NCBI RefSeq assembly: GCF_003664255.1
Contig: NZ_RCCV01000001.1
Location: forward strand, 558,001-622,000
Length of the DNA stretch: 64,000 nt
Direction: 5' to 3'
Source of the DNA: Micromonospora sp. M71_S20
GTDB lineage: Bacteria > Actinomycetota > Actinomycetes > Mycobacteriales > Micromonosporaceae
The notes beneath the pieces were generated by a model. That model ran no database searches and had not been told where the DNA came from. It was given only the letters and a program-made list of their open reading frames with translations. Below, one piece after another: positions 11,546 through 19,058 of the stretch. The first letter of the stretch is position 1; every line of letters starts with the position of its first letter. Both the position numbers and the translations under genes were made by a program.

Positions 11546-12100
11546 TCAGCGCGCGCGCCGGTAGTGCACGGCGATCACGCCGTTGCTGAGCGGCTTCGCC
11601 GAGACCAGCTCGAGCCGTCGCGTGCTGGGCAGCCCGCTCTGGTACAGGGTCGGGCCGTGGCCGGCGATCCGGGGGTGGACGAGGAACTTGTACTCGTCGA
11701 TCAGCTCCAACCGGTCCAGCTCGGTCGCGAGCTTGCCGCTACAGAGGAGCACGCCGGCCGGGGTCGCGTCCTTGAGCTCCTGCACGCCCGTGCGCAGGTC
11801 GGCGATGTGGTGGCTGTTGGTCCACGGGAAGTCCTTTCGCGTGGACGACACCACGTATTTTGGCTTGGCCTCCAGCTTGACCGCCCACTCGCGCATCGCC
11901 GGCGGCGCCTCCACGTCGCCGCGGGCGACCGCCGGCCAGGCGCTCTCCATCATCTCGTAGGTGACGCGGCCCCACAGCATCGCTCCGGCCTCGTCCATGA
12001 GGCGGGTGAAGAAGGCGTGCGTCTCGTCGTCGGCGATTCCCTCCTCATGGTCGACGCACCCGTCCAAAGTGAAGTTCATGTTGAAGGTCAAGAGTCCCAT
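11546..12100 (-). CDS. dihydrofolate reductase/RibD C-terminal family protein
   Basis: A 184-residue single-domain RibD_C-type reductase. MGLLTFNMNFTLDGCVD opens the fold, MLWGRVTYEMM gives the G-R-x-T-Y/F block near residue 42, and SGKLATELDRLELIDEYKFLVHPRIAGHG gives the typical C-terminal half (quoted in parts: LVHPRIAGHG near 140). Such stand-alone proteins reduce unknown pterin- or pyrimidine-like substrates with NADPH and are frequent in actinobacteria. TAAACT lies 6 nt before the ATG (minus strand, 12112-12107), a leaderless-type -10. Codon use looks less GC-biased than in neighbouring genes, and it sits beside a recombinase remnant, so it may be cargo of an old insertion. Confidence 0.85.
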   Translation of the reverse strand: MGLLTFNMNFTLDGCVDHEEGIADDETHAFFTRLMDEAGAMLWGRVTYEMMESAWPAVARGDVEAPPAMREWAVKLEAKPKYVVSSTRKDFPWTNSHHIADLRTGVQELKDATPAGVLLCSGKLATELDRLELIDEYKFLVHPRIAGHGPTLYQSGLPSTRRLELVSAKPLSNGVIAVHYRRAR

Positions 12101-12208
12101 GAGGCGAGTTTAGTACCCGACGCGGCAACCACCATGGTTCACAGGCCGAGTTATGCGGATCAGTGGTGTGCTCGCACAGAGCCGTTCCATTGTCGATGAC
12201 GAGGGTGC

Positions 12209-12538
12209 ATGCATTCTCGCCTGTCCTTGCCGTTCTCGACCGGCCCACGGCCGCTGATCAAGTGGACGTTCGAGGCCTACGCGACCGGCAACCACTACCG
12301 CACGGGTGAGATCCCCGAGCACATCTTCGGCCCGCTGCGGGAGCTGAGCTACTGCGAGTTCGACCGCTCTATGCGACGGCCAACGACGAACGCAAGGCGT
12401 TCTTCGAACGGCTCACCGTGGCCGAAGACAACAGGATCGATTGGGAGTCGGGAGAGCTGTTCGACACGAACGTGCCGGTCACCGCACTCGCCGCGCAGAG
12501 GGCGGGCGGGAGATTAGGCGGCTCAAACGGGAAACGTC
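12209..12538 (+). pseudogene. remnant of a large serine recombinase (integrase)
   Basis: RPLIKWTFEAYATGN, starting near 12240, resembles the recombinase-domain segment LVRWAFEAYATG of large serine integrases. After EFD the frame shifts by one base near 12366. The next frame continues as LYATANDERKAFFERLTVAE and ELFDTNVPV, like the C-terminal part of such integrases. The catalytic N-terminus and most of the middle are absent. The remnant ends just before the 3' end of a tRNA-Val, where integrative elements commonly insert. Assignment is by motif recall, not alignment, and is moderately sure. Confidence 0.5.
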
Positions 12539-12548
12539 GCTCGTTTGA
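12523..12548 (-). terminator. hairpin downstream of the first tRNA array
   Basis: TCAAACG (12523-12529) pairs with CGTTTGA (12542-12548) across a 12-nt loop, 13 nt past the tRNA-Val 3' end on the minus strand. There is no clear U-run. Confidence 0.4.
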
Positions 12549-12560
12549 ACGGCAACCTTC

Positions 12561-12635
12561 TGGTGGGCGATACTGGGTTTGAACCAGTGACCTCTTCCGT
12601 GTCAAGGAAGCGCGCTCCCACTGCGCCAATCGCCC
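12561..12635 (-). tRNA. tRNA-Val (GAC)
   Basis: On the minus strand the acceptor stem is GGGCGAT/ATCGCCC. The anticodon arm CTTCC-TTGACAC-GGAAG gives anticodon GAC. The T arm contains GGTTCAAACC, and CCA is encoded (12561-12563). The sequence is identical to the copy at 15527-15601. Confidence 0.97.
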
Positions 12636-12684
12636 GGGGCTGACCGCCCGGTCCGGCAGGCCGGACCACGAGGGGCGAATCGCG

Positions 12685-12757
12685 AGCGGACGACGGGATT
12701 CGAACCCGCGACCCTCACCTTGGCAAGGTGATGCGCTACCAGCTGCGCTACGTCCGC
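12685..12757 (-). tRNA. tRNA-Gly (GCC)
   Basis: Minus strand: acceptor GCGGACG/CGTCCGC, anticodon arm TCACC-TTGCCAA-GGTGA (anticodon GCC), T-arm GGGTTCGAATCCC. CCA is not encoded. It is the same sequence as the copy at 15720-15792 and lies 49 nt before tRNA-Val. Confidence 0.97.
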
Positions 12758-12921
12758 GTGCCGCCGATGTTCCTCGGCGACGGGGGAAACTCTACCCGAC
12801 GGCAAGATCGCCTGGCACGCCGCCCCGCCGACGGCCCGACCAGGCGATGATTGCGCTGGTCAACCACGGGGTACTGAGGTCCATCGACAGCACACCACAT
12901 CCCCTGACCAAGGAGGCTGTC

Positions 12922-13161
12922 GTGGGTATCGGCACCAGCATCTTCCTGATCGCGCTCGGCGCGATCCTCACCTTCGCGCTCGACGCGAGCCTCGGCGGCA
13001 TCAACCTCGACGTCGTCGGGTGGATCCTGATGGCCGCCGGCGTGCTCGGCCTCATCATGACCACGCTCATCTGGGGGCGCCGCCGCCAGGTGGTCAGCAC
13101 GACCGAGCCGGTCGAGTACCGGCGGGTCGAGGAGCGCCGGGACGTCGCCCCGCCGCTCTGA
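12922..13161 (+). CDS. small membrane protein of the DUF6458 type
   Basis: A 79-residue protein with two membrane segments, about residues 4-22 and 30-49, then a charged basic/acidic tail (GRRRQVV onwards). The start GIGTSIFLIALGAILTFAL and the GGINLDVVGWILM hairpin are typical of DUF6458, a common but uncharacterised actinobacterial membrane protein. GTG 12922 has AAGGAGG 6 nt upstream. The gene stands alone between two tRNA arrays and is followed by a strong terminator. Confidence 0.88.
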   Translation: MGIGTSIFLIALGAILTFALDASLGGINLDVVGWILMAAGVLGLIMTTLIWGRRRQVVSTTEPVEYRRVEERRDVAPPL

Positions 13162-13207
13162 CGCGGGTCCCACGCGGCCGCCGGAGCTGAACGGTCGCGC
13201 AACGCAC

Positions 13208-13247
13208 CGACGTGCCGGTCACCCGGATCAGGGTGACCGGCACGTCG
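13208..13247 (+). terminator. 17-bp stem terminator after the DUF6458 gene
   Basis: CGACGTGCCGGTCACCC (13208-13224) pairs perfectly with 13231-13247 across a 6-nt loop, 47 nt after the stop codon. No U-run follows, as is usual in GC-rich actinobacteria. Confidence 0.75.
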
Positions 13248-13351
13248 CATACCGGCAGCCCGTACGCCCAGCCCCGGCGGCCGGTGCCTCGGGGTCGCCC
13301 CTCGACGGGCTCGCTGGCGACCGTCGTCACCGGGTAATAGCGTCTGCTGCC

Positions 13352-15082
13352 ATGCGGACGGAGCCGGACAGGTCGCGGGCGCGCGGACGGCCGCCGCGCC
13401 CCTGCCCCGAGCGCGCCGAGGCCGTCGTCGCGATGACCCGGCTCGCCGCCGGCCCCGATCCGGTGGCGGCCGTCCTCGGCGAGCTGGCCCGCCGGTCGGC
13501 CGCCACGGTCGCCCTGATCGGCGTCGACGGCACGGTCCTGAGCGTCCGGGCGGGTCGACACCCACTCGCCCCGGCCGTGCTGACCGTCGCCGCCCGCGCC
13601 GTACCCGACCTGCACGCGCGCGGCACCCCGGCGGCCGTGCGGGGCGGCGACGGGGCGCCCACCGTCCACCTCGTCGCCCTCGGTGCCGGTGAGCCCGGGA
13701 ACGGCGCGGACTGCGATCCCGACGGTGCGACGGACCCGCCACCGTGGCTCGCGGCCGTCGACCCGGTGGCCTCGGTCCCGGGCGACCTGCTCGCCGACGC
13801 CGCGCGTCTCCTCGGGCTCTGCTGGCGGCTGGACCGCTCCGAGCGGGCCCGACGCCGGGTGGCCGCCGGCGACGGTCGCGGCCGGGAGGCGGTGCTGCAC
13901 CTGCTCATGGTCGGCGACGTGGCGCCGGCCCGGCGCGTCGCGGCGGCGCTGCGCCCTCACCTGCCGGACGTGGCCCGGGTGTGCGTCGTCGAGTGCGCCC
14001 CCGGCCGGCGCGGCGCGGCGGCCGGGCAGGTGACCCGCGCGCTGGGCGGGCGGGCCTGGGTGGTGCCCTGCCCGGTGCGCTCCCGGCACCTCATCGCGCT
14101 GGTTCCGCAGCACGGCGGAGCGCCGGGCGCCCGCCGCGCCGACGCGGACGCGGCGGGCCGGCTGATCAGCCAGTGGGTGCCGGACACCCGGGTCGGGGTG
14201 AGCGAGCCGGTCCCGCTGCACCGCACCGCCGTCGGCTACGAGCAGGCGTTCCACGCGCTCGCGGTGGCCCGCAGCCGGCCGGAGGGGCACTGCCGCTTCG
14301 ACCGCCCGGCAGACCTGCGGTCCGCGCTGGGCCCGGCGGGCAGCGACTGGGCCTCTACGCTGCTGGCGCCGTGCCTGTCGTACCGGCCGGGCCGACGCAC
14401 CGACCCCGACGGGCAGGAACTGCTGGCCACGCTCGGCTCGTGGCTCGCCTTCGACGGCGCGGCCCACCGCCACCTGCGGATCCACCGCAACACCCTCGCG
14501 GCCCGGCTGGCGCTGCTGCGCGACCGCCTCGCCCTGGACCTGTCCCGGGTTTCCGACCAGTCGGTCGCGTGGCTGGCCCTGCGCCTGCTCGCCCCGACCG
14601 CGCCCGAAGACGACGGCGACGACGGCGACGGTCCGGGCGGAACCCGCGGGGACCGGCCGGGCGGAACCCGCGGGGATGGGCCGCGCGGAACGCCCGGGAA
14701 CCAGCCGGGCGGAACCCGCGGGGATGGGCCGCGCGGGGTACGCGGCGACGGCCTGGGCGGGGCTCCCGGCGGCGACGAGGACATCCGGTGGCACGGCCTG
14801 GACCGGCTGCTGGCCGCCCCGGCCCTGCGCCTCTGGGCGCACGACCAGGTCGCGCTCCTGGGCACCGACGGGACGGCCGTGGGCCTGGCGACGGTACGCG
14901 CCTGGCTCCGCGCCGACGGCCGGCTCCCCGGCACCGCCGCCGCGCTCGGGATCTCGGTGTCCGCCGTACGCAAGCGGCTGGCCCGGGCCGAGCAGGCCCT
15001 CGGACGTTCCCTGCTACGCGGGCCGAGCGCCCGGCACGAGCTGTGGCTCGCGCTGCGGATCCTCGACTCCCGACCGGACTGA
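13352..15082 (+). CDS. PucR-family transcriptional regulator with duplicated C-terminal HTH
   Basis: A 576-residue regulator. Residues about 20-150 form a sensory-like region beginning RPPRPCPERAEAVVAMTRL. Near 371-413 lies a PucR-type helix-turn-helix (RIHRNTLAARLALLRDRL, then SVAWLALRLLA). An insert at 427-474 consists of six 8-residue units such as GPGGTRGD. A second, related HTH follows at about 515-573 (GTAAALGISVSAVRKRLARA, ending ELWLALRIL). The usual PucR protein has one such HTH at the C-terminus. ATG 13352 is preceded by TAGCGT 8 nt upstream, suggesting a leaderless start. The ligand and targets are unknown; the nearest genes give no pathway hint. Confidence 0.8.
   Translation: MRTEPDRSRARGRPPRPCPERAEAVVAMTRLAAGPDPVAAVLGELARRSAATVALIGVDGTVLSVRAGRHPLAPAVLTVAARAVPDLHARGTPAAVRGGDGAPTVHLVALGAGEPGNGADCDPDGATDPPPWLAAVDPVASVPGDLLADAARLLGLCWRLDRSERARRRVAAGDGRGREAVLHLLMVGDVAPARRVAAALRPHLPDVARVCVVECAPGRRGAAAGQVTRALGGRAWVVPCPVRSRHLIALVPQHGGAPGARRADADAAGRLISQWVPDTRVGVSEPVPLHRTAVGYEQAFHALAVARSRPEGHCRFDRPADLRSALGPAGSDWASTLLAPCLSYRPGRRTDPDGQELLATLGSWLAFDGAAHRHLRIHRNTLAARLALLRDRLALDLSRVSDQSVAWLALRLLAPTAPEDDGDDGDGPGGTRGDRPGGTRGDGPRGTPGNQPGGTRGDGPRGVRGDGLGGAPGGDEDIRWHGLDRLLAAPALRLWAHDQVALLGTDGTAVGLATVRAWLRADGRLPGTAAALGISVSAVRKRLARAEQALGRSLLRGPSARHELWLALRILDSRPD
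14630..14773 (+). repeat. six in-frame 24-nt repeats inside the PucR-type gene
   Basis: Six 24-nt units encode G/R/Q-x-G/R-G-x-x-G-D/N/G octads (GPGGTRGD, RPGGTRGD, GPRGTPGN, QPGGTRGD, GPRGVRGD, GLGGAPGG). They form a flexible, collagen-like linker between the two HTH domains and are likely to vary in copy number. Confidence 0.85.
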
Positions 15083-15491
15083 GGGTCATCGCCCGGCTCG
15101 GGACAGGGCGGCGGGGGGTCGCTGTGCAGCCCGGCACCCCCGACGCCCTCGCTGTGCGGATCGGTCCTCGCCTTCGCCCGCAGGGGCTTCCTACCGTGGG
15201 GGTGCAGCCGGTACGGGACCGCCGGCCGCCCACCGGCCCGCGTCCGGACGCGCGGCACGGGGAAGCACGTCCGACCGGTCACTCCGGGGGGAGGTGCGAC
15301 CGCCCCGTCCACGCCTGACGGCCGTGGGCGGGGCGGTCGCCGTCGATACGCCGGGCGGGCCTTCGCCGCCGGTGGCCGCGGATCCTCCCCCGCCATGGGC
15401 TCCGGCTTCGTCACCGCCGGCCTTCGTCACGAGCCGGCCCGCGCCCCCGAGGGTGCCGTCGCGCGGGCTCGGCGTGGGCGGACGAACGGCG
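15083..15491. other. gene-free stretch with a long hairpin
   Basis: No credible coding frame. A hairpin at 15296-15313 pairs with 15323-15340 (18 bp, one G-U pair, 9-nt loop). It is too far from the regulator's stop (over 200 nt) to be an obvious terminator for it. Confidence 0.5.
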
Positions 15492-15521
15492 AAGGCCCGT
15501 CACCGGATGGTGACGGGCCTT
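15492..15521 (-). terminator. terminator of the Gly-Cys-Val tRNA array
   Basis: AAGGCCCGTCACC and GGTGACGGGCCTT pair perfectly across a 4-nt loop, 5 nt downstream of the encoded CCA of tRNA-Val on the minus strand. Confidence 0.85.
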
Positions 15522-15526
15522 CGTGT

Positions 15527-15601
15527 TGGTGGGCGATACTGGGTTTGAACCAGTGACCTCTTCCGTGTCAAGGAAGCGCGCTCCCACTGCGCCAATCGCC
15601 C
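15527..15601 (-). tRNA. tRNA-Val (GAC)
   Basis: Identical to the copy at 12561-12635, including the encoded CCA. It is the last gene of a Gly-Cys-Val array transcribed on the minus strand. Confidence 0.97.
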
Positions 15602-15614
15602 TCGCTTGTTACCG

Positions 15615-15685
15615 AGGTGGGGACGGGATTTGAACCCGCGTACACGGCTTTGCAGGCCGTTGCCTCGCCTCTCGGCCACCCCACC
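15615..15685 (-). tRNA. tRNA-Cys (GCA)
   Basis: Minus strand: acceptor GGTGGGG/CCCCACC, anticodon arm ACGGC-CTGCAAA-GCCGT (anticodon GCA), T-arm GGGTTCAAATCCC. The length of 71 nt is usual for tRNA-Cys. It is present only in this array, not in the one at 12.6 kb. Confidence 0.97.
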
Positions 15686-15719
15686 GAGGTTGCCCCCGTC
15701 ATGCGTGGCGGCAGCTCCG

Positions 15720-15792
15720 AGCGGACGACGGGATTCGAACCCGCGACCCTCACCTTGGCAAGGTGATGCGCTACCAGCTGCGCTACGTCCGC
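15720..15792 (-). tRNA. tRNA-Gly (GCC)
   Basis: The same sequence as the tRNA-Gly at 12685-12757. It is the first gene of the Gly-Cys-Val array. Confidence 0.97.
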
Positions 15793-16097
15793 GTGTCTCC
15801 GGCGTTAACCGGTGACGGGTGAGAACTTTAGCCGAGCCGGCGAGCGGTTGCCAAATCGGGGTGGCTCCCGGCGAGTCGGGTGGGACTCGAACGCCACCAC
15901 CTGCGGCGGAAGGGTGACGTCCCGCCCGTCGCCTGAGCTTCCTAGGAGGATGGGCCGGACTCGTCCCGTCCATCCGCGGCCGGCGCGGCCCACGGCCGGG
16001 ATCCGCCCCCGGAACTGTCCGGCTTCCGACTGTAGTCGGCCGAAGGCACCGTGATCCGTAACTGCCCGTGTTCGATCGGATGGGCTACGGTAACGGC

Positions 16098-16700
16098 GTG
16101 ACGAGACGTGCGGCCGAGATCCGCCTGGATGCCCTGCTGCGCACGGCCTGTGACGTGATCGTGGAACGCGGTCTGGCCAACACCCGCACGGCCGACGTGG
16201 CACAGGCCGCCGGGGTGAGCCAGGCGCTGGTCTTCTACCACTTCGCCACCAAGGACCGGCTGCTCGCGCAGGCGTTCGCGTACGCGGTGGAGCAGGATCT
16301 GGCCCGCCTGGACGCGGTGATGCGCTCCAGCGCCCCGCCCCTGACCAAGCTCCGCCGGATCGTGCGGCTCTACACGCCCGCGGGCCGGGCGACCTCCTGG
16401 GCCATGTGGATCGACGGCTGGGCGGAGTCGCTGCGTACCCCGGAGTTGGAGAAGGTCTCCCGCCGGCTCGACCTGCGCTGGCGGGAGGACCTGGCGACGG
16501 TCATCTCGGACGGGGTCCGCGAGGGCACCTTCGACTGCGCCGACCCGGCCGGGGCGGCGTGGCGGATCAGCGCGGTGGTGGACGGGCTGGCGGTGCAGCT
16601 CGCGGTGCACGACCGGGTGATCTCCCGCCGGCAGTTCGCCGAGTGGGTGCGCCTGCTCACCGCCCGCGAGCTGGGGCTCGACCCGGCGCAGCTGGACTGA
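16098..16700 (+). CDS. TetR-family transcriptional regulator
   Basis: A 200-residue repressor-type protein. The N-terminal TetR HTH spans about 10-55 (LRTACDVIVERGLANTRTAD, then AGVSQALVFYHFATKD), and the helical ligand domain carries the actinobacterial pattern WAMWIDGWAESLRTPEL. GTG 16098 was chosen because TACGGT at 16085-16090 sits 7 nt upstream, a leaderless-type -10. In-frame ATGs at 16068 and 16080 would add only a few residues. Its ligand and targets are unknown. The alkB gene two loci downstream is a possible target, by proximity only. Confidence 0.9.
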   Translation: MTRRAAEIRLDALLRTACDVIVERGLANTRTADVAQAAGVSQALVFYHFATKDRLLAQAFAYAVEQDLARLDAVMRSSAPPLTKLRRIVRLYTPAGRATSWAMWIDGWAESLRTPELEKVSRRLDLRWREDLATVISDGVREGTFDCADPAGAAWRISAVVDGLAVQLAVHDRVISRRQFAEWVRLLTARELGLDPAQLD

Positions 16701-16917
16701 GCCGGGCAGGAAGCCCGGTGGGGCGGCCGGCGCACGACGCGCCAGTGCCGATCACCGCCCGCGCGGGGCGACGCGCCGGCGGCCGGGTCCCCGACGAGGC
16801 CGGCCGGGCACGACCGGCGCTCCGTGCCAAGGGGCGGCGGTCACGACCGGCGCTCCGCCCGCCCGCGAAGCCGGCAAAACCGCTCGGCTCCCCCAGGCAG
16901 CCGGAACAATCGTCGGC

Positions 16918-17493
16918 ATGGACCCGCTGGAGACGTACCGCCGCAGCCTGGCCGAGTTCACCGACCGGGTGGCGCAGGTCGGCCCCGACCAGTGGTCGGA
17001 CCCGACCCCGTGCCCCGACTGGGACGTCCGGGCGCTGGTCAACCACGTGGTGGGCGAGGACCGGTGGAGCGTCGCGCTGCTCGCGGGGCGGACGATCGAG
17101 CAGGTCGGCGACCGCTACGACGGCGACCTGCTCGGCCCGGACCCGGCCGACGCGGCCCGGGAGGCGGCGGGGCAGGCCGAACTGGCCTTCACCCACCCGG
17201 GGGCGCTGGAGCGCACCGTCGGGCTCTCCTCCGGCGAGACCCCCGCCGACGAGTACCTGCACCAACTGACCGCGGAGCACCTGATCCACGGCTGGGACCT
17301 CGCCGTGGCGATCGGCGCGGACCCCCGGCTGGACCCCGACGCGGTCGCCGCGTGCGCGCGGTGGTTCGGCCGGCGGATCGGCGACTACCAGCGGGGCCGG
17401 CTCATCCGGCCGCAGGTCGACGTGCCGGCGCGGGCGGACGAGCAGGACCGCCTCGTCGCCGCCTTCGGCCGCGACCCCGACTGGGCGCCGTGA
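16918..17493 (+). CDS. DinB/mycothiol-dependent enzyme-like protein (TIGR03086 type)
   Basis: A 191-residue DinB_2/MDMPI-fold protein. DPLETYRRSLAEFTDRVAQV leads to the block DPTPCPDWDVRALVNHVVGE at about 27-46, whose His is a usual metal ligand, and HLIHGWDLAVAIG near 121 supplies another. Members bind a divalent metal and some use mycothiol as cofactor; the substrate here is unknown. AACAAT ends 7 nt before ATG 16918, consistent with a leaderless start. Confidence 0.85.
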   Translation: MDPLETYRRSLAEFTDRVAQVGPDQWSDPTPCPDWDVRALVNHVVGEDRWSVALLAGRTIEQVGDRYDGDLLGPDPADAAREAAGQAELAFTHPGALERTVGLSSGETPADEYLHQLTAEHLIHGWDLAVAIGADPRLDPDAVAACARWFGRRIGDYQRGRLIRPQVDVPARADEQDRLVAAFGRDPDWAP

Positions 17494-17631
17494 GGAACCC
17501 CGACGGGACGCCCTGAGCGCCCTCCCGGACGGACGCCGCGACGCGACCCGGCGGGAGCCGGCCCGGGCAGCGTGCCGGGGGCGCGACCCGGCGGAGCCAC
17601 CGCCGGCAGCGCGCCGGGACGCGAACGGCCG

Positions 17632-18810
17632 TCAGGCGGCCACCGGGCCGCGCCGCCGGCGCTCCCGCAGCCGGCGCAGGGCCGGCGGGTGGACGTTGGC
17701 CAGCGACAGGTCCCCGCCGTAGTGGGCGAGCACCCGGTGGTCCATCAGCCGGCGCCACACCGGCGGCACCAGCGCGGCCACCACCATCGTGGCGTAGCCG
17801 GCGGGCAGCTGCGGGGAGGACTCGAAGGTGCGCAGCGTCTGGTAGCGGCGCAGCGGGTTGGCGTGGTGGTCGCTGTGCCGCTGGAGCTGGAAGAGGAAGA
17901 TGTTGGTCACGCTGCGGTCGCTGTTCCAACTGTGCCGGGGGTCGACCCTCTCGTAGCGCCCGGCGGAGGTGCGCTGCCGCGCCAACCCGTAGTGCTCCAG
18001 GTAGTTGACCACCTCCAGCAGGGAGAACCCGACCACCGCCTGGAGCGCCAGGAACGGCAGCACGCCCGGGCCGAAGGCGACGGCCAGCGCCGCATAGAGC
18101 GCGAGGGTCATCGCGAACGCGTTGAGCACGTCGTTGCGCCACGTCCACGGGCTGCGGCCCCGCAGGCGGAACCGGCCGGTCTCCAGCCGCCACGCCGAGC
18201 GCAGGCTGCCTGAGACGGTACGCGGCCAGAACGCCCAGAAGCTCTCCCCCAGCCGGGCGCTGGCCGGGTCCTCCGGCGTGGCGACGCGGGTGTGGTGGCC
18301 CCGGTTGTGCTCGACGTGGAAGTGCCCGTACGCGGCCGGCGCGAGGGCCACCTTGGACAGCCAGCGCTCCAGCCTCTCCCGCTTGTGGCCCAGCTCGTGG
18401 GCGGTGTTGATGGCGATGCCGTCGACCACCCCGATCGTGGCGACCAGGCCGGCCGCGCCGGCCACCGTCAGGCCGCCCCGGGCCCAGACCGCGCAGCAGA
18501 GCACCAGGGCCGTGTACTGGGCGGGCAGGTAGAGGTAGGTCAGCCAGCGGTAGTAGCCGTCGGCGGCCAGCCGGGGCACCGCCTCGTCGGGCGGGTTGCG
18601 CCGGTCCTCGCCGACCAGCAGGTCGACCACCGGGATCAGGACGAACACGGCGGCGGGGGTGAGCCACCAGGCCCACGCGTCGCCGGTGGCCCGCCAGGTC
18701 GCCCAGCCGACGAACGGCAGCGCCGGGACGAGCAACGCCAGCGGCCAGAACGGCCGGCGGGCGTCCCGCCACCCGGCGGCGGTGGCGGGCGCTGCGGGGT
18801 CGAGGGCCAT
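17632..18810 (-). CDS. alkB: alkane 1-monooxygenase (AlkB), membrane di-iron hydroxylase
   Basis: A 392-residue integral membrane protein with about six hydrophobic segments. All AlkB histidine boxes are present: HELGH at 138-142, EHNRGHH at 167-173 and LQRHSDHH with His312, 315 and 316, plus NYLEHYG before the last. AlkB hydroxylates the terminal carbon of medium-chain alkanes using O2 and electrons from rubredoxin. The start is the ATG at 18810, preceded by GGAGG. No rubredoxin or rubredoxin-reductase gene lies nearby, which is unusual for actinobacterial alkB. A short palindrome (GTGACAGCCGTCAC, 18845-18858) lies just upstream and might be an operator. Confidence 0.9.
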   Translation of the reverse strand: MALDPAAPATAAGWRDARRPFWPLALLVPALPFVGWATWRATGDAWAWWLTPAAVFVLIPVVDLLVGEDRRNPPDEAVPRLAADGYYRWLTYLYLPAQYTALVLCCAVWARGGLTVAGAAGLVATIGVVDGIAINTAHELGHKRERLERWLSKVALAPAAYGHFHVEHNRGHHTRVATPEDPASARLGESFWAFWPRTVSGSLRSAWRLETGRFRLRGRSPWTWRNDVLNAFAMTLALYAALAVAFGPGVLPFLALQAVVGFSLLEVVNYLEHYGLARQRTSAGRYERVDPRHSWNSDRSVTNIFLFQLQRHSDHHANPLRRYQTLRTFESSPQLPAGYATMVVAALVPPVWRRLMDHRVLAHYGGDLSLANVHPPALRRLRERRRRGPVAA

Positions 18811-19058
18811 GGCCGGCCTCCGATCTCTCGGTCCTCCCTCGACTGTGACAGCCGTCACGTCCGTGTACAAGGGACTGTTTTTGTCGAAACCAGCGCGGGG
18901 AGTCGGCCCGCCACGGCGTCCGGGGCCGCGCCGGGCCGCCTTGAGTAGGCGCGACCCTTGTTCCCGCCAAGGCAGGCTGATATCCACAGATGCGCATGCG
19001 TAACCGCGCTGCGCGGGCCGGCGGAGGGCCGGCCACCCCGCTCCCACGAGGAGGTCCC

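Noticed and set aside
18845..18858. GTGACAGCCGTCAC as a defined operator for the TetR protein at 16098
   Set aside because: The arms are only five pairs, and the regulator is two genes away. I mention it in the alkB entry but do not call it as a site.
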